A stretch of 5,527 nt of DNA, from positions 1 through 5,527 of the forward strand of contig JAKIZN010000132.1 in NCBI GenBank assembly GCA_022708005.1. The letters are read 5' to 3'. This stretch comes from Bacteroidota bacterium (GTDB lineage Bacteria; Bacteroidota; Ignavibacteria; Kapaibacteriales; UBA2268). The notes below the pieces were generated by a model that ran no database searches, had not been told where the DNA came from, and was given only the letters and a program-made list of their open reading frames with translations. Made by a program: the position numbers and the translations under genes. Positions within the stretch are counted from its first letter, which is position 1. Each line of letters starts with the position of its first letter. This document shows, piece after piece, positions 1-5,527 of this stretch.

Positions 1-279
1 AAGCCTAATGAACTATCCGGCGGGCAGCGGCAAAGAGTAGCCATAGCAAGAGCGTTGGTAACAAATCCATCTATAATTCTTGCAGACGAGCCGACTGGAA
101 ATTTGGATAGCAAAACTGGAGTTGATATTATGAGGCTATTTGCAAAGCTTTGGCAAGATGGCAATACGATAATACTCGTTACACACGAAGAAGATGTAGC
201 GAAGCACGCACATAGGATTATTAGACTCCGCGACGGGCTAATCGAAAGCGATGAAGCGAATCCGTCCCCTATTTATTAG
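1..279 (+). CDS. ABC transporter ATP-binding protein, MacB/LolD family (C-terminal part)
   Basis: This is the last 92 codons of an ABC ATPase; the reading frame is open to base 1, so the gene begins upstream of the window. In order, the sequence shows the ABC signature LSGGQ (codons 5-9) followed by [10 protein letters not shown], the Walker B strand and catalytic glutamate in ILADEP (Asp29, Glu30), the D-loop GNLD (33-36) typical of the MacB/LolD/FtsE group, and the H-loop histidine in VTHE (His62). The Walker A motif and Q-loop lie outside the window. In this family the ATPase dimer works at the cytoplasmic face of the inner membrane. It drives a MacB-type permease that exports substrates, moves lipoproteins or acts on the envelope by mechanotransmission. 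The next gene, 19 bases downstream on the same strand, is such a permease, so the two are almost certainly co-transcribed partners. The protein ends soon after the RDG turn, with no C-terminal extra domain, as is usual for stand-alone ATPases. The substrate cannot be told from this fragment. Confidence 0.96.
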   Translation, partial: KPNELSGGQRQRVAIARALVTNPSIILADEPTGNLDSKTGVDIMRLFAKLWQDGNTIILVTHEEDVAKHAHRIIRLRDGLIESDEANPSPIY

Positions 280-282
280 ATT

Positions 283-290
283 TAATTTTG
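283..290 (+). promoter_or_regulatory. Possible TAnnTTTG -7 box upstream of the permease gene
   Basis: TAATTTTG matches the Bacteroidota-type -7 consensus TAnnTTTG and sits in the 19-base gap between the ATPase and permease genes. A start about seven bases downstream would fall almost on the permease ATG, giving an essentially leaderless transcript. I see no matching -33 TTG element at the usual distance, and an AT-rich spacer can produce this by chance. The permease is more simply transcribed with the ATPase. Confidence 0.15.
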
Positions 291-298
291 AATAGAAA

Positions 299-1555
299 AT
301 GACTATAACAGAAATAAAAGAAGCAGCGAAATTAGCCATAGACTCAATGCGGTCTGCTAAGATGCGATCATTTTTGGCATCGCTTGGCGTTGTTATAGGC
401 ATTTCGTTTGTCATAATCATGGGCTGGGCTCTTTCTGGGTTAGATAAAGCTGTGGAAGATACATTTAATATGATAGGCAGGGATATGATATACGTCGATA
501 AATGGGAATGGGCTGGAAGTCGCGGCAATTGGAAAGAAGTCCAAGCACGAAAAAATATCACATATAAGCAAGTTCGTGAATTTCAAGAAATGATGCACTC
601 CGCAGAGGTAGTTGTGCCAACTGCTCGCCACTTCGGACCAAAAGTAAAGTATGGAAACGATGATTTTTCGGGTATCCAAATGCAAGGAGTTACAAGCGAT
701 TATGGACTAACTCCTGCTGGCAATATCGCTTTCGGACGGTTCTTTAATGAATTTGAAGATAGACAAGCAGAAAACGTATGCGTAATAGGTTCTATACCAG
801 CCAATACTATTTTTTCTGATAGTATCGGTGTCGGAAAAACAATAAAAATCGATGGCAAGAATTTTTTAATTATCGGGCAGTTGACAAAGCAAGGCACTAT
901 GATGATGGATTTTGTTGATAACGTAATTTATTTGCCTATCAGAACATTTTTTGCGACGTTTGGGAATAACAACAGAAACGTTACAATAGCCATCAAAGCG
1001 CGTTCTATCAGCGATCTCGACGAGCTGAGAGCCGAAACAGAAGGATTAATGCGAACAATTAGGAATATTAAGCCCGGCGAAAAAAATGATTTCTCGATTA
1101 ATGAATCTAAAGTATTTGAAAGCACATTTGCGATTATCAGAATGTCCGTTTGGGGCATTGGCATTGGTATGACAGTGCTTTCGTTCATCGTTGGCATAAT
1201 CGGCATTATGAACATTATGTTTGTCTCGGTAACGGAGCGAACTAAAGAAATAGGAATACGCAAGGCTATTGGCGCTAAAAAGCGAGCGATTTTATTTCAA
1301 TTCATTGTCGAATCCGCTGCCTTATGCTTTGCTGGAGCTTTGATTTCGTTTGTGATATGCTCTGTACTTATATATCTTGCGGCTACCTATCTGCCTATGT
1401 GGGTATCGGGCTTGTCATTTTTATCGCCAATAATACCTCTTGATTTGCTGCTTATTGCTTCCATAGTCTCGGTTGTAGTTGGAATACTTGCGGGCTTAGT
1501 CCCAGCGTTACGGGCTGCGAATTTGAATCCAATCGAAGCGCTGAGATATGAATAA
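299..1555 (+). CDS. MacB/FtsX-type ABC transporter permease
   Basis: A complete 418-residue inner-membrane permease, of usual length for MacB-like proteins that lack a fused ATPase domain. The N-terminus carries the coupling-helix region (KMRSFLASLG, residues 21-30) leading into TM1 (about 25-47). A long periplasmic domain (about 50-275, MacB_PCD type) follows. Then come three C-terminal membrane helices (about 286-310, 334-363 and 380-404) forming the FtsX domain. The segment MNIMFVSVTERTKEIGIRKA (304-323), between TM2 and TM3, is the family hallmark, as is the end PALRAANLNPIEALRYE. An in-frame TAG at 293-295 makes ATG 299 the first possible start; no clear Shine-Dalgarno precedes it. The ATPase gene lies 19 bases upstream. 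Such pairs in Bacteroidota relatives often also include a HlyD/MacA-like adaptor; if present here it would be upstream, out of view. Possible roles are antibiotic or peptide export, lipoprotein release or envelope signalling. The sequence does not choose between them, so I give no gene symbol. Confidence 0.95.
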   Translation: MTITEIKEAAKLAIDSMRSAKMRSFLASLGVVIGISFVIIMGWALSGLDKAVEDTFNMIGRDMIYVDKWEWAGSRGNWKEVQARKNITYKQVREFQEMMHSAEVVVPTARHFGPKVKYGNDDFSGIQMQGVTSDYGLTPAGNIAFGRFFNEFEDRQAENVCVIGSIPANTIFSDSIGVGKTIKIDGKNFLIIGQLTKQGTMMMDFVDNVIYLPIRTFFATFGNNNRNVTIAIKARSISDLDELRAETEGLMRTIRNIKPGEKNDFSINESKVFESTFAIIRMSVWGIGIGMTVLSFIVGIIGIMNIMFVSVTERTKEIGIRKAIGAKKRAILFQFIVESAALCFAGALISFVICSVLIYLAATYLPMWVSGLSFLSPIIPLDLLLIASIVSVVVGILAGLVPALRAANLNPIEALRYE

Positions 1556-1693
1556 TTTTAAATAATGTAATAGGCAATTATTTGGGTTTATCTTACACAA
1601 TCGCGTTTCGATGCCGAACTATCTTTTTTTCCGCCGACTAAATATTTATGAAATACAATCGTTATACTACGAGCATCAACTAAAAAATAACTT

Positions 1694-2821
1694 ATGCGGG
1701 ACTCTGCTGAAAACATAAGATATATTATCAAAGAAAAGATTAAGCCCAAAAGGCAAATTAAAGACTTTTCATTTGAAGAAATGAAAGAGTATTTCGAATC
1801 AAAAGGCGAGGCTAATTATAGAGTTAATCAACTGTTTGACGAGATATATTCCAATCGTGCTTTATCTTTTTTTGAGATGACCACTCTTCCGAAAGGGCTG
1901 AGGCAAACACTTTCGGAGGAATTTTCATTGCATTCGCTAAAAATCGATAGCAAGCGGATTTCCCAAGATGGCTCTATCAAATATCTGTTCGAACTGAACG
2001 ATTCTAATTTGATAGAAGCCGTTTATATGCCATGGATAAACGAAGAGGGCGAAATGGAACGCTCTACTTTGTGCATATCATCTATGGCAGGCTGTCCAGC
2101 GGGATGTGCCTTTTGCGCCACTGGTATGCTCGGATTTAAGCGAAATTTAACTCCTTCGGAAATAATTGAGCAAATAATGCTCGTCGAAGCAGACCTCAAT
2201 TTGAAAATAAACAACGTGGTAATAATGGGAATGGGCGAGCCATTGCTAAATTACGCGAATGTTGTGAAATCGCTACAGCTAATGACAGGCGAAAAATCGA
2301 AAATTATCGGAAGGCGAAAAATCACGCTCTCCACTGCCGGTATAGCTACGAAAATTAAGCTATTGGCAAATATTGATAGCCCGCCTAAATTGGCAATATC
2401 GCTGCATGCAACGACTAATGCCACGCGGCAGAAAATCATACCAATATCGAAATCGTTCGACATAAGCTCTTTAATGGACGCAATTGAATTTTACTATAGG
2501 CAAACAAAAATGCCCATTACTTACGAATATATCGTATTTGACGGATTTAACGACACACCTGAAGATGCAGAAAGGCTGCGAAAAATCGCACTCCGAGTTC
2601 CCTCTCGAGTGAATTTTATTCCTTATAATGATATTTCCTTTACCAATCCGCAAGGCATTTCGAAGGAACTTAAGCCCGCGACAAGCGAGAAAATTGCCGA
2701 ATTTGCGAACGCTTTACGAAGCGCTGGAGTTGCGGTAATCGTACGCGATACTTACGGTAGAGACATTGAGGCAGCTTGTGGGCAACTCGCTTTGTCCAAA
2801 GACAACAAAGTTGGTGAATAA
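1694..2821 (+). CDS. rlmN: Dual-specificity 23S rRNA (A2503-C2)/tRNA (A37-C2) methyltransferase RlmN
   Basis: A complete 375-residue radical-SAM enzyme. In known homologues it methylates C2 of adenine 2503 in 23S rRNA at the peptidyl-transferase centre and adenine 37 in some tRNAs, in the cytoplasm. The cluster motif CPAGCAFC supplies Cys134, Cys138 and Cys141 for the 4Fe-4S cluster. Cys127 (in TLCISS, seven residues before Cys134) and Cys362 (in DIEAACGQLA) match the two catalytic cysteines of E. coli RlmN (C118 and C355). The SAM-binding GMGEP motif is at 179-183, with STAG at 213-216 and SLHA at 236-239. The N-terminal accessory domain (about 22-100) reads FSFEEMKEYF and YRVNQLFDEIY, as in the family. 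An in-frame TAA at 1688-1690 makes ATG 1694 the first possible start. It has no Shine-Dalgarno, only an A-rich leader, and gives about 20 mostly basic residues before the conserved domain. Cfr, the C8-methylating relative, is less likely given the overall RlmN pattern. The next gene follows after one base. Confidence 0.97.
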   Translation: MRDSAENIRYIIKEKIKPKRQIKDFSFEEMKEYFESKGEANYRVNQLFDEIYSNRALSFFEMTTLPKGLRQTLSEEFSLHSLKIDSKRISQDGSIKYLFELNDSNLIEAVYMPWINEEGEMERSTLCISSMAGCPAGCAFCATGMLGFKRNLTPSEIIEQIMLVEADLNLKINNVVIMGMGEPLLNYANVVKSLQLMTGEKSKIIGRRKITLSTAGIATKIKLLANIDSPPKLAISLHATTNATRQKIIPISKSFDISSLMDAIEFYYRQTKMPITYEYIVFDGFNDTPEDAERLRKIALRVPSRVNFIPYNDISFTNPQGISKELKPATSEKIAEFANALRSAGVAVIVRDTYGRDIEAACGQLALSKDNKVGE

Positions 2822-2822
2822 T

Positions 2823-3395
2823 ATGTTGCTGCGCGCAATTTTGCTTGCTTCCCTATTGATTTTCACTGCAAGCGCCGCAAATGCACAAAAGCCGCGAGGC
2901 AGAGCGGCGTATATTATGATAAATCCAGATAAGCTTATCAATGGCGAAATAATAGCCGTGAGGGATAGTTTTGTCGTTATAGCGGAGTTCAATGCGTATT
3001 CAGAAGAATATATGATTAGCCATATAGATTCGCTCACAGTCGCTAAATGCTCTTCAATCAACTACATAAAAATTAATGTTCCGATTAGTTCTATCGAAAA
3101 TAGAGAAAAATTTTCATATATAGGCGGAGCGGTCGGAACTGGTATTTTCGCTTATAGGCAAATCAGCGGCGGACAATTCAAACCGCTTGATTTGCTGTAT
3201 ATACCAATAGGAACAATAGCGGGCTATTTGCTTGGCTTGATGTTCGACTCAATAAAGCAGTCGCCTGCGACGCAAATTTATCCCGATTGCAGCCAAGATA
3301 GCTATGAGCTAATCAAAGAATACTCAAGGTATCCCGCTAGCGAGCCACGGATAGTTCGCGAAGCAATAGATAAACTTCTATCGAAACACAAATAG
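2823..3395 (+). CDS. Exported protein of unknown function with two hydrophobic segments
   Basis: A 190-residue protein I do not recognise as a named family. The start at ATG 2823 is preferred to in-frame starts inside rlmN (as early as 2766) because it gives a clean signal peptide: MLLR, a hydrophobic core at residues 5-18, then ANA-Q, a signal peptidase I site after Ala21. It also lies one base after the rlmN stop, so translation is probably coupled; a weak GGTGA sits five bases before it. The mature part has a probable beta-rich domain (about 28-92, around NGEIIAVRDSFVVIAEF). Two glycine-containing hydrophobic segments follow (about 98-112, YIGGAVGTGIFAY, and 123-142, LLYIPIGTIAGYLLGLMF), then a charged helical tail (about 158-190). 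This layout recalls small Bacteroidota-type exported proteins with a beta domain followed by a glycine-zipper-like hairpin, but that comparison is from memory. Cysteines 76 and 156 could form a periplasmic disulfide. The location is probably the periplasm or an envelope membrane. Nothing links its function to RlmN beyond position. Confidence 0.85.
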   Translation: MLLRAILLASLLIFTASAANAQKPRGRAAYIMINPDKLINGEIIAVRDSFVVIAEFNAYSEEYMISHIDSLTVAKCSSINYIKINVPISSIENREKFSYIGGAVGTGIFAYRQISGGQFKPLDLLYIPIGTIAGYLLGLMFDSIKQSPATQIYPDCSQDSYELIKEYSRYPASEPRIVREAIDKLLSKHK

Positions 3396-3441
3396 CGGCA
3401 AACTGCAATTAAAATCAAGCCCGCGAAGCGATATCTATTCC

Positions 3442-4461
3442 CTATTTCTCTTTGGCTTGCTTTACGGGATAAATAATATACGTTGTTAAATCTTTTTCTG
3501 CAGTTGCCTTGAAATCGGAGCTATATATTTCCCAAGGTCTGCCGTTTGGCTCGAAATTTCTCGCTTTCATATAGTTATTTAACTGCCTATAAGCGAGATA
3601 GCCGTTTTTATATGCGCCGACAAAGACGCATTTCAAAGCGTTATCGGCTCTTAAAACGCCTTTCTGCACTCTGCCCTTAGCCGCTATGCTTGTATCGCTT
3701 GCAAAAAATCCAGCCTTGAAACATTGCTTATCTTCAGTTTGACGTGTTGTAAGGACAATTTGCTCTTTAGGCGCTTCAAGTTTATTCTTCGCGTAAAATT
3801 GTAGCAGTTCTCTATAAGCCGAAGAAAGCGAGCGAGTAATATCTGTTGAGCTTAATTTAGAGCTATCGGCAATAAAATAATAAAATGAGCTGATATTTTT
3901 TTCTTCGGTTATTTTAAACATCGGAGTTTTTATTGTTGTATCGCAGTAGTTCTTTAATTTGCCCAATCCTTTTTCCAAGTCGCTGCTCAAAAATGACTCA
4001 ATAAATAGCCCTAAATATCTGCCGAATGGATACTCTAACTCCATTTGATTAGCCCAAGTTACTTTTGTTCCATTGACTGTCGGCTCGAACCGCATTATGT
4101 CTTTTGCCTTATTTTCAAATGGGTTAGTAAATACTAAATCCGACTCTATTAGCTCATCTTTAATTGTCTTATATCTCTCTATATAGCCCCGCCCTATCGT
4201 ATCGCCGTCCCATTCAATCTTAGAACCAACGCCTTTGGTATCGTTCAAAACGTTAAATACAGCTTTTTGCTCCACTTCTACCCAAGGGCTCCAAGAGGTA
4301 AATGTATTAAAATCAATTGCTAAATCATACACTTCATCAATTGGTTTGTTTATTTCAATCGAACGCTCTACTATTGAAGTTGAAGGTAAAAAAACGGGTA
4401 CTGTGAAAAGTAGTACCACAAAAATACCGATAACAACAAGTATAAATCTAAATATTTTCAT
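3442..4461 (-). CDS. Membrane-anchored SRPBCC domain plus GyrI-like effector-binding domain protein
   Basis: A complete 339-residue protein. Residues 4-25 form one hydrophobic helix after MKIFR, either an uncleaved anchor or a signal sequence. An SRPBCC (polyketide cyclase/dehydrase-like) domain follows at about 28-175. It shows the usual opening VERSIEINKPIDEVYDLAID, the WSPWVE motif (57-62), GVGSKIEWDG (77-86) and a closing amphipathic helix (about 148-172). The C-terminal half (about 178-337) resembles the GyrI-like/AraC effector-binding fold of BmrR and Rob, with GYLAYRQLNNYMKARNF and then NGRPWEIYSSD and a final TTYIIYPVK strand. Both folds bind hydrophobic or small ligands, so this is probably an envelope-facing ligand-binding protein; no enzymatic activity can be assigned. 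No DNA-binding domain is present, so it is not a regulator of the BmrR type. It has a good Shine-Dalgarno (GGAG, five bases before ATG) and probably its own promoter. It converges on the exported-protein gene with a 46-base gap and is divergent from yicC. Confidence 0.9.
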   Translation of the reverse strand: MKIFRFILVVIGIFVVLLFTVPVFLPSTSIVERSIEINKPIDEVYDLAIDFNTFTSWSPWVEVEQKAVFNVLNDTKGVGSKIEWDGDTIGRGYIERYKTIKDELIESDLVFTNPFENKAKDIMRFEPTVNGTKVTWANQMELEYPFGRYLGLFIESFLSSDLEKGLGKLKNYCDTTIKTPMFKITEEKNISSFYYFIADSSKLSSTDITRSLSSAYRELLQFYAKNKLEAPKEQIVLTTRQTEDKQCFKAGFFASDTSIAAKGRVQKGVLRADNALKCVFVGAYKNGYLAYRQLNNYMKARNFEPNGRPWEIYSSDFKATAEKDLTTYIIYPVKQAKEK

Positions 4462-4466
4462 ATATT

Positions 4467-4470
4467 CTCC
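4467..4470 (-). promoter_or_regulatory. Ribosome binding site of the SRPBCC/GyrI-like gene
   Basis: On the minus strand the bases just before the ATG read GGAGAATAT, so a GGAG core lies five bases from the start codon. It is the clearest Shine-Dalgarno in the window and supports the start at 4461. Confidence 0.6.
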
Positions 4471-4532
4471 AATATGCTATTTGGAATTATGCTAAATTAT
4501 AAATTATTACCAAATTTTCAAAATACTATATG

Positions 4533-4540
4533 CAAAGGTA
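4533..4540 (-). promoter_or_regulatory. Bacteroidota-type -7 promoter box for the SRPBCC/GyrI-like gene
   Basis: On the minus strand this reads TACCTTTG, followed by CA, a very typical form of the Bacteroidota -7 box TAnnTTTG. A start about seven bases downstream would give a leader of roughly 65 bases before ATG 4461. A CTTTG element (4557-4553 on the minus strand) lies 12 bases upstream. That is closer than the roughly 17-20 bases usual for the -33 element, so the upstream half of the promoter is uncertain. Confidence 0.5.
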
Positions 4541-4627
4541 GTAGCAGAGCGACAAAGAAGATTTTTGAAATATATTAAAATATTGCCGACATAAATATTG
4601 TTGCTTTTTTTATTGACTAAAAAACCG

Positions 4628-4635
4628 TAATTTTG
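4628..4635 (+). promoter_or_regulatory. Bacteroidota-type -7 promoter box for yicC
   Basis: TAATTTTG matches TAnnTTTG and lies 35 bases before the yicC ATG, which would give a leader of about 30 bases. A TTGAC sequence at 4613-4617 could serve as the upstream element, but its TTG is only 12 bases from the box, shorter than usual. A second TTG at 4601-4603 is 24 bases away, rather long. The position relative to the gene supports the call; the -33 element is not settled. Confidence 0.45.
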
Positions 4636-4656
4636 TAAGATTATATAGTTTATAGT

Positions 4657-4661
4657 AAAGG
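4657..4661 (+). promoter_or_regulatory. Weak ribosome binding site of yicC
   Basis: AAAGG lies nine bases before ATG 4671 and twelve before ATG 4674. The spacing slightly favours 4671 as the start, giving MMKSMTGF, comparable to the MIKSMTGF or MKSMTGF starts of the family. Confidence 0.35.
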
Positions 4662-4670
4662 TTAATATTT

Positions 4671-5527
4671 ATGATGAAAAGTATGACTGGTTTCAGCAAG
4701 ACTGAAGCCTCTGAAAGTGGAGTTCATTTAACATTAGAATTGAAAAGTTTGAATGGGAAAAATTTAGAAATAAACTGCAGATTGCCCAAAAATTTACAGC
4801 AAAAGGAGCTCGAAGTTCGCGATTTAATACGCCAAAGTGTAATGCGAGGCACTATTTTTGTAAGTGTCAATATTGAACTTGATGCAACAGCCAAAAGTTT
4901 CTCCTTCAACGAAGATGCCGCTCTGGCTTGCTACGAAGCTCTCACAAATGTCAAGAAAAAACTAAAGCTCAAAGAAGCAGTAAAGTTAGAAAACGTGCTG
5001 CTATTTAGGGATTCTTTCTATCAGCAAGAAGTTGAAGATGACGATTCTGCTCAGGCTAAACTGCTTATCAAAGCATTAAAGCAAGGGCTAAAAAACTTGG
5101 ATACTATGAAACTTCGCGAAGGGCAGCAAATTACAAAAGATTTGACTGCGAGAATGAAGAAAATCCAAGATAACGTGAAGAAAATAGAGCAAATTAGCTT
5201 GGAGAAAATCCCAGCCGAGCGAGAGAGGCTCCGCCAAAGAGTTGCACAGCTATTCGAAAGCGACGAAATCGATGAGCATCGCTTGCAACTCGAAATTGTC
5301 CTACTTGCAGATAAATTGGATATTTCTGAGGAATGCACAAGGTTAAATTCCCACTTTAAATTTTTCTTCGATACGCTGAAATCGAAAAATTCGGAAGGCA
5401 GAAAAATTAATTTCTTGCTACAAGAAATGCACCGAGAAATAAACACAATTGGCAGCAAATCGAACGACATAGGTATTTCGCACTTGGTTGTTGCCGTAAA
5501 AGAGGAACTCGAAAGGATTAGAGAGCA
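4671..5527 (+). CDS. yicC: YicC family endoribonuclease-like protein (3' end cut by window)
   Basis: The frame runs open from ATG 4671 to the window end, giving 285 complete codons. Judging by the family ending REQxQNIE, only a handful of residues are missing. The N-terminal YicC domain begins SMTGFSK (4-10) and continues with LELKSLNGKNLEI (22-34), where E. coli has RSVNQRYLE; the KSLN form is the one I associate with Bacteroidota-like sequences. A long helical, probably coiled-coil middle follows (about 125-195). The conserved C-terminal DUF1732 domain shows LEIVLLADKLDISEE (207-221), RLNSHFKFF (224-232), GRKINFLLQEMHREINTIGSKSND (243-266) and ISHLVVAVKEELERIRE (269-285). In E. coli, YicC is a cytoplasmic RNase reported to affect small-RNA stability. 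That role is known for the family and only inferred here. ATG 4674 and 4683 are alternative starts; the latter would remove the residues before MTGF. The gene has its own promoter region, divergent from the SRPBCC gene. In many bacteria guanylate kinase (gmk) follows, which would be just beyond the window. Confidence 0.95.
   Translation, partial: MMKSMTGFSKTEASESGVHLTLELKSLNGKNLEINCRLPKNLQQKELEVRDLIRQSVMRGTIFVSVNIELDATAKSFSFNEDAALACYEALTNVKKKLKLKEAVKLENVLLFRDSFYQQEVEDDDSAQAKLLIKALKQGLKNLDTMKLREGQQITKDLTARMKKIQDNVKKIEQISLEKIPAERERLRQRVAQLFESDEIDEHRLQLEIVLLADKLDISEECTRLNSHFKFFFDTLKSKNSEGRKINFLLQEMHREINTIGSKSNDIGISHLVVAVKEELERIRE

Larger units (their letters stand above)
4462..4670. other. Divergent intergenic region between the SRPBCC/GyrI-like gene and yicC
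   Basis: This 209-base stretch is markedly more AT-rich than the flanking genes and carries the start signals of both. It holds one -7 box on each strand (4533-4540 minus, 4628-4635 plus), a Shine-Dalgarno on the minus side and a weak one on the plus side. It contains a tandem TAAATTA repeat near 4493-4507 and several short AT-only palindromes between 4568 and 4600. I see no strong operator-like inverted repeat, small ORF or riboswitch-like structure. Confidence 0.6.

Noticed and set aside
1560..1583. Inverted repeat AAATAAT / ATTATTT with a 10-base loop after the permease stop, a possible terminator
   Set aside because: The stem is seven A-T pairs only and no T-run follows (the next bases are GGGTTTA), so it is too weak to call an intrinsic terminator.
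1601..1630. ATCG-CGTTT-CGAT mini-hairpin followed by a run of seven T
   Set aside because: The stem has only four pairs and about eleven bases separate it from the T-run, unlike an intrinsic terminator.
1663..1668. TATACT, resembling a sigma-70 -10 box, ahead of rlmN
   Set aside because: There is no TTGACA-like element about 17 bases upstream and no TAnnTTTG match. In an AT-rich 138-base gap this is easily chance. The rlmN promoter is therefore left unassigned.
2714..3061. 115-codon minus-strand frame spanning the end of rlmN and the exported-protein gene
   Set aside because: It crosses two well-supported plus-strand genes and its sequence has low-information composition; it is a shadow frame.
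3396..3441. Possible bidirectional terminator between the convergent genes
   Set aside because: Only a three-pair stem (CGC-GAA-GCG) and no flanking T/A runs are visible in the 46 bases.
2494..3590. Repeated TATAGGCAA strings in rlmN, the exported-protein gene and (minus strand) the SRPBCC gene
   Set aside because: Each encodes Tyr-Arg-Gln with the same preferred codons in an unrelated protein. The flanks do not match, so this is codon bias and chance, not a dispersed repeat.
4235..4495. 86-codon plus-strand frame overlapping the start of the SRPBCC/GyrI-like gene
   Set aside because: It is opposite a gene with clear domain matches, has no domain features of its own and no convincing ribosome binding site.
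5051..5470. 139-codon open frame antisense to yicC
   Set aside because: It is Ser, Cys and Phe rich with no recognisable motif, and it lies wholly opposite the conserved YicC C-terminal domain; it is a shadow frame.

Overview
The window is an ordinary-looking, gene-dense piece of an AT-rich bacterial chromosome. It holds five protein-coding genes or gene parts; I see no RNA gene, insertion sequence, CRISPR array or phage gene. Three signs point to the FCB group (Bacteroidota, Chlorobi/Ignavibacteria or Kapabacteria). First, two sequences match the Bacteroidota-type -7 promoter box TAnnTTTG in the one divergent intergenic region. Second, several start codons have weak or no Shine-Dalgarno sequence. 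Third, the proteins resemble that group, for example the YicC N-terminus reading KSLNGK where proteobacterial homologues read RSVNxR. This placement is an inference from memory of families, not from a database search.

Layout, left to right. Bases 1-279 are the C-terminal end of a MacB/LolD-type ABC ATPase, whose gene starts before the window. Nineteen bases later comes its full-length MacB/FtsX-type permease (299-1555), so the two very likely form one inner-membrane, mechanotransmission-type ABC transporter. After a 138-base gap lies rlmN (1694-2821), the radical-SAM 23S rRNA/tRNA adenine C2-methyltransferase, with all key cysteines present. One base after its stop begins a short exported protein of unknown function (2823-3395), with a signal peptide, a small probable beta-rich domain and two hydrophobic segments.

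On the opposite strand, converging on that gene, is a membrane-anchored two-domain protein (4461-3442) joining an SRPBCC/polyketide-cyclase-like domain to a GyrI-like effector-binding domain. Its promoter region (4462-4670) is shared with the divergently transcribed yicC gene (4671 to the window end), which lacks only its last few codons.

The genes serve separate housekeeping roles: export or lipoprotein/efflux transport, ribosome modification and RNA turnover. I found no convincing evidence of a new system. The least understood parts are the exported protein behind rlmN and the SRPBCC-GyrI-like fusion. The most informative regulatory stretch is the divergent promoter region.
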